From NCBI GenBank assembly GCA_900088475.1, contig FLMG01004277.1:16662-80661 (forward strand): a stretch of DNA of 64,000 nucleotides, in the 5' to 3' direction. Source of the stretch: Hyphochytrium catenoides. Taxonomy: Eukaryota > Sar > Hyphochytriomycetes > Hyphochytriales > Hyphochytriaceae. The position numbers were made by a program, and so were the translations under genes. Positions 58,401-64,000 of this stretch are shown one piece after another. Below the pieces are notes generated by a model. That model saw nothing but the letters and a program-made list of their open reading frames with translations. It searched no databases and was not told the origin of the DNA. How positions within the stretch are numbered: position 1 is the stretch's first letter; the number at the start of each line of letters is the position of its first letter.

Positions 58401-61400
58401 CTCCTCCAGTCGTCGTTCACCTCGGAAAGGTCTCCGCAATTGGCCCCTCGCCGCAACGCAGGGGGGAAATAGGCCTGAAGATGCCTTCAAGATGATTCCT
58501 GTGTCTCAGGAAGAAATGAATGACACCTTGCAACTTCTGTCTATGAAGCCGTCCCTGCAAGAGGTAAACCACTTTCTTCACGCATACGACCCTTCAGCCT
58601 TTGCCAACCTCTAGCAGGCTTTGAAATACCTGCTTATCATGTTGTCTCGCAGCACATTCAATACCTGCGGCAGCATAAAGCACTGCCGCCCATTGACCCT
58701 CTACGAAAGATCGAAAGAATTCTTGGAAACCTCATATTCTTTTGCATTGATTCCCTTGACCCAGATCCATTAATGGCAAACGGTAAGCTAGTAAAACCTT
58801 GAAATGGGTCCTTCATTGTCGACGTCTTTTTGCCCAAGTGCTCCGGTACTGTTTCTTTGATATGTCCTTACTCTCTTCTGTGCACTGTCCATATGGTAGC
58901 CGTATCTTGTCACTCTCACCCCTGACCTTCGCCTTGTGGTCTAAGGCGAGTCGATCCGCCAACGACAGCGTCTCTTCCGGTTCCAGCAGTACATTGAGCT
59001 CTTGACAGACTTCATCAAGTGTCACTTCTCAGTTTGGGGAGGACCACTTGACATCAAGTTTCTCGTTGCTTCGGCAGCAAATACTGCCGCTTCAAGCTCA
59101 GACGGCATTAGCAATGAGCTAAAATCCCCAAGGAGAAGGACTCAACCTCTTCTGACCGGATTGACAAGCTGGACCGAGGTACGGAAGGCCAACTCTCAGA
59201 GGATAATGGACGCTTTACGAAGCCGAGAAAAGATGTCAGTGCTGAGGCGAGTACTAAGACTGGCCAACCGCTTGCTATATCACATATTCAAGGTAGGGAG
59301 AAGAGCATAGCACATTGGAGAGTACAGAGGCGAGTCAGGGTGTGATGGCGGAGCTCACCACAATTGACTAGCGAAAGAAAAAGAAAAAGTAAGGAGAAAT
59401 GGAGGTGAAAAGCCTTCTCACACAATCCTCGTCCTGTGTCCTCTCAGGATGACCATAAGAACCAACTGCTGGCGTCACGATGTGTGTTTCCTGCTTTTCT
59501 GCATCTCATTGGTGGCGGCTTTGGCGTTAGCGAGCCTCTTGCTCGGCTCCTGCAGGAGAATCGGGCTCTCATTGAGCAATTGGACGTTGAGATCGTGGGA
59601 CAATTCTTTGACATCATGACGCGGAGCGAAAGAAACTTGAGATTTCTTTTCTTTCTCAAGACTCTTTGCTCTGCTGGGGGAAGAGGTGTACCTCGAATGC
59701 AGGTGAGAATGGGATACCTGGGCAGCATTGATAGAGAAATGAGGCAAAGCCACAACACACATTGCGCCCCTTCCATAGCAATGTTCTCAGCTTGCTTTCT
59801 TCTATCTATTCCGCCGTAACCCTAACCTCACACTCCATTGCACTTCATCGATGACCACTAGGAAAATATTGGAGACTATATCCTACAAAGTGAATTACTT
59901 CCCGGCTATGTCACTCTAATGCAGTCGGACCCCACGGAACCCAATAGAATGGTCGTTAAGAGCCCGACTGCCTCTTCGTGGTGCCCTTTGGAAGTCTTTG
60001 TAGTTCGAACCAACATGCTGAGAGACAAAGAAGGACAATTCTTTCTAGCCTCTCTCTCTCTCTATTCTCATCTTTGCTTGGATAGGAACTATGCGAGTAT
60101 AGAAAAGGTGGGCTGTCCAATGGTTCCTTGAAAAATTTCGTACGTCTCTATGGTCTTACACCACTAAGCCAGCACTTTCCCTTTCTTAGGTGACACGAAT
60201 ACTGCCCCGCAGCACTATCTTTGAAAACCTTCGAGACCAGCGGCTGCCGCTCACTGCCAGGGCGGAACTTTGCCAGATCCTCATCCACTGTCACATTGAT
60301 AAAGACCCACAGCGGCCCATCTCTCTCCCCAAGCTGACCCGAGTCTGGTCAAAGCTTGACCTCTCTCTTCCCAAGCACAACTTCGCTAAAGAAGAAAAGA
60401 GTGTGAAGGAAATTGAAGATGATCAACAGTTTTTCCATGATGTTAAGCGATGGGCTTTATCGTATCTCTCACAAACAGAAGGAGTCATCGTCATCGCAGA
60501 AATAGAGAGAAATCGACTGACCTATCTCGTACTGAAGCTGATTCTAAAGCTTGTTGAGTGCGGATTTTTCTTTACCTATGAGGAGATCAAGACTCTGACT
60601 CGCCTGCTTGTCCTTCTGCTTGATGGGAGAAATGACTTGGTCACACGTTCCCCATCTTCTCCTCCTGTGGATTACACTCTGAATGGAAAGAACCATGGGA
60701 AGGCGAACATTCTAGCGGAACTCTCGCGGTCCTCCTTTCTGGCAGCACCTCCTTCCTCAGCAGCAGTGGACATTGACAACAGAAGTACAAGCAGTATCAA
60801 CAGCTTTTCCCAGTTTACCGGCGGAAATGAACAGCAGCTTCAGAAAGTTCTTAATGCTGCCTCCAACAAGGGTGTCTCTACCTTGACTCGAATTGAGAGT
60901 GTAGGCGACGATGGAAAGGAACTTGGGGAGGATAGGGCTCAGCATAATAACGTCGTCGCTTCTCGGGGGGACGCGGTAGAGGATGACAGAGATATGGAAG
61001 GCAAGCATTGGAGCTCAGGATTTGCAGGTAAGCTGCAATGTAGGAATGGAGACTGCTCCTTGCCTCCAAATGCGGCGCCCAATAAGGAAGAAAAGAGGTG
61101 GTTAACCAGGCGAAAGTAGAGGTATTTGCAAAAGGATATGGCTTAACGCATCATTGCGCCTACTCTAGGTCGTTGGATGGGCCAGAGCCCAAAACCTCAG
61201 AGCACAGTGCGACAAGGAGGACTGGAGTCTTTAGACTTCTCTGAAGCTGCTAACAAGAAGCAAAGAATCGCCGAGGTCCGCTATGAGAAGAACGACCTTA
61301 ACCTGGCAGTTATGAAGATAAAGGAAGAAATATGTTCCATTCTTCTCATTATTGACAACATTCATCAAGACTACCAGCTGTCAAGAATGTTGACTGAGAT

Positions 61401-64000
61401 AAAGAGCAAGGAAGCAGAGAAGAGCTACCACTTCGACGTGCATAAGCTAATTTCGTCCCTCTCCGCGGATGTGCTAGGTGAGAGTCCCCTCTGGCACGAG
61501 TGTATCCTCAATTTCCCCCCATTGGATGAGCGTGGTAGCTCTGTCGCCGCCCATCCCCGACACGTAGTCTCACAGACACGCTCTCTCTTTTCAGCCAAGC
61601 AGGGGCACGAGAATGACTATTCTCTCCAACAGCTGGCCGGCATGGACTTGGTGCCAATTTGCTTGGATCTCCTACTCTATGAATCACCGTCTCTCGTCTC
61701 AAAAGTAGTTCCACTCATCCATCGAATGTACAGCAAGGTATACCCTGTTCGCTTTGGCTTTTCTGTCGCTTGAAGGAGACTCAGCTTCGGTTCCTTGCCT
61801 CCATGGACCTATAAACATTCACGTCTGTTTATCTTTTTGTCAAAGTTACCCAGACTTGGCGATGCGTCGGTCAACCCTTATCTCCTTCCGCTGTTCTCCC
61901 CGTTGTTCGCCCTCTTTTCAGCCAACTCCAATTCTCCTTATGCCGCTTTTGCTGTGTACCGTTTCTCCTCTCTACCGGTGATGGCGTTGTGTCTAATAAT
62001 ATGTCCTTGTTAGACGGAGTACTTGGTTGCCAACCTCAAGAAGACACAGATCTTGGTTGAAGAGGACACAATCAAAATCTATAGCGACCTTCAACAGTGC
62101 GTACCACCCGTTGTCCTTTTGCCTCTCACGTTCTTCAATCTTTTTTCAGAAGTTATAGAGGTTGTGGTAGCCGTGTATATTCAACCTTATTGGATTGCAC
62201 ATAGCGTTTTATAATGCATATGATCTGTCTGTTATGTCACACTGGGGCTCTGCTTTGACCCTGCCATCAATCTGTTTCCTTTGTGTGCTGTAACAGATCT
62301 GTGGACAAGCTCAGGAGTCTCAGCGAGATGACTGAAGTATGGCTAGACATGAAGGATGATGAAGATGTTTTTAAGGCTCGGGACGTCGGTCGGCTGCTTC
62401 GCAAGCTCATAAACACCATGATGGTAAGATGCAGATTTTCCTTTTAGTCTTCATCCCCAGTCCTGCGTAGTGGCTGTCGAACAACGCTTAAACCTATACT
62501 TTCCTCCTCAGACGCGCCAGAGCTCTCAGACGCTGTCGAGTTCTAGGTATGTGTACCCTGTTCAATTCAAAGTTGAACAAGCTTACTGAGGTGCTTTTCA
62601 GATCTTTAGAGGAGGACGTTGCTCCAGCGACCACCGCCACGCCACACAGTGTAAGCGAAAGGATAGGGCTAAGAAAAGCAGATAATGATATGGGTTTCTG
62701 ACGTATAATGACAGGAGATCTAATTATCTTCTTGTCTACCTCTTTAGGAGCAAGCAGTGGCCTTAGAGCTGTCGGAAGGCCTGCTTTCGCTTTCTGGCGT
62801 ACCGCTATTCCCAGCAGATAAGAATGGTCATGAAGCTAGGCGTCTCTTGAGAAACTTGGAGGCCCACAGACATACAGTCAATCTCATAGCTGACGGTTCG
62901 CATCTATTTTCAACTGCGCAGGTCGGCCGCTACTCTCTGTCCCAATCTTATCATATCTCTTCCCGACAAGAGGATAATGAGCCTTTTTTTATTTTGGCAT
63001 TCGCGTCTGCGGTTGGAACGCTAGTTGTCTCTCTTGATTGTCCTACGGGCCTAAAGCAAGGGAGCGTAGTAAGGTTCCAAAGGCTTTCCCATGGTGGTCG
63101 CTCCTTATTCTCTTTTCGACCCAACTCGTTGTCCACAGGAGCAGGGCAGTCGACCCCTCACTCCTCGCTCGAGCAGAGCAGTCAGCGCGGTGGAGCCTGT
63201 AGCTCTTCATTCTAGGGATGAGGGCCCGGCTGTCATGTAAGAACACATCCTCAATGGTTTCCAAAGCGTTAAAGTTTCTGGCCTGACGCTCTTCGGCTTT
63301 TAACGATTCTCTCATAGTCCTTTGTGCCCTTGCCTCCGCCTTCCTCATACGCTTACCTCACTTCTTCGTCCTCTCATTACTACGTAGATCTTCTGAGCGG
63401 CGTCACCTGGTGCGGGATATATATCGCTACTGCTACCTTTTTCTACGGGTTTTCTGCGCGGGGAATTCATCGAACCAGAGTGTCCTGATCGAGCACGTCC
63501 CGATCTTTATTGACCATATAGGGACACTCAGCGAACCCCTCGACTTGCTGCGGTAAGCCCGGGGCCGGCTCTGTGAGATTACATAGGAGCGAGCGAGAGG
63601 TGGACACTTCAGCATAGGTGAAAGGGAGATCATTTTGGTGTATGGCATTGTAAAGCAGCCCGCTGGCCGACACGATATCGTATAGGACACTCCTAGTTAA
63701 CGACGTCAGGCCACCATTGCCCTACCTCCACAATAGCAGTATGAAGGGAGGTTCAATACGAAGAGGGAAAGGAAAAGGCAGATAGTGAGAGACAGATAGC
63801 GGGACAGAGGTTAGAGGGACTGGTGTGCCTGAGGTACATGCTTAGCAACCCAAATGTCGCCTACGCTGTCTGATTGCCACAGGGAAATATATCGAAACAA
63901 TGCGACCTTATCTCTCACTATCACAGAGGAAAGCATCCAGTCCCTCTTCCGCGTCACGTTGGAGCAGAACGTGCTGCATCCTCAGCTCTTTGATCTGCTA
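55466..64000 (+). CDS. Inositol 1,4,5-trisphosphate receptor, 5' part (runs off the window)
   Basis: Starts at ATG 55466. The first exon contains YGMVICLFNEDIGGFLSSEG and YVRDCLFEVVPRRAHEAETA, the N-terminal suppressor/trefoil start of IP3 receptors. The next gives KKVNELSQKKFMGTTVKYGA and YIQLRHVKTNRYISVNAKRT, then MIR-type blocks (LRTTVLKAGDCIRLLHVESD, SLWEIEFASSCEGGPVDW, LCRLRHLCTGKYLSMKL). RIH-type helical repeats follow from about 58300 (PEDAFKMIPVSQEEMNDTLQ, FLHLIGGGFGVSEPLARLLQ, NLRDQRLPLTARAELCQILI), continuing to RVFCAGNSSNQSVLIEHVPI and, at the end, TEESIQSLFRVTLEQNVLHP. Known members are tetrameric calcium-release channels of the endoplasmic reticulum opened by IP3. The channel pore and further RIH segments must lie beyond 64000. 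MIR blocks are shared with ryanodine receptors, but the length of the N-terminal part and absence of SPRY or RyR repeats so far favour the IP3 type. At least a dozen introns interrupt the visible part. Confidence 0.88.

Noticed and set aside
1..64000. CRISPR array, tRNA, rRNA or integrated virus
   Set aside because: No regularly spaced direct repeats, no convincing tRNA arms and no viral or transposase domains were seen on either strand.

Overview
The window is nuclear DNA from a eukaryote with compact, intron-rich genes. Introns with ordinary GT..AG ends are mostly 25 to about 90 bases, AATAAA-type signals follow at least two stop codons, and neighbouring genes sit head to head or tail to tail with short gaps. 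The gene set points to a unicellular or filamentous protist or an early-branching fungus: an inositol trisphosphate receptor, an INPP4-type phosphoinositide phosphatase joined to a seven-helix membrane segment, DDT/WHIM/PHD chromatin protein, vpr-like secreted subtilases. I cannot name the species. Two runs of N (14617-14660 and 54932-54983) sit inside purine/pyrimidine simple repeats.

Layout. 0-6.6 kb: a TRAF-type zinc-finger protein and a membrane-anchored acid-sphingomyelinase/endopolyphosphatase-like metallophosphoesterase, both minus. 8-20.7 kb: three secreted subtilisin-family proteases (+, -, +), all apparently intronless; two are close paralogues with a PA domain and one is divergent and has lost it. 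They are separated by long gene-poor stretches, one holding a perfect 37-base inverted repeat. 22.7-24.0 kb: an intronless erythromycin-esterase-family protein. 24.7-28.1 kb: a TPR plus double cyclic-nucleotide-binding-domain protein. 29.2-31.1 kb: a peroxisomal SLC25A17-type carrier, tail to tail with a LYRM7/MZM1 complex III assembly factor (31.5-32.0 kb).

32.9-43.7 kb: the most unusual locus. A signal peptide, repeated cysteine-rich modules, about seven membrane helices, a C2-like region and an INPP4 phosphatase domain read through in one direction with only intron-sized gaps. I interpret this as one receptor-phosphatase fusion. It converges on a 7-kb minus-strand gene (43.9-51.0 kb) for a chromatin-remodeller subunit with four PHD fingers, DDT and WHIM regions. 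52.3-54.3 kb: a small unknown protein and an ARL6IP4 (SR-25) homologue with a 25-base microexon. 55.5-64.0 kb: the 5' part of an inositol trisphosphate receptor gene that runs off the window.

The three signalling loci (cyclic-nucleotide sensor, receptor-linked 4-phosphatase, IP3 receptor) belong to connected second-messenger pathways, but nothing in the sequence shows that they are co-regulated. Exon boundaries below were inferred by eye from GT..AG sites and protein-family continuity; multi-exon coordinates give the span from start codon to stop codon.
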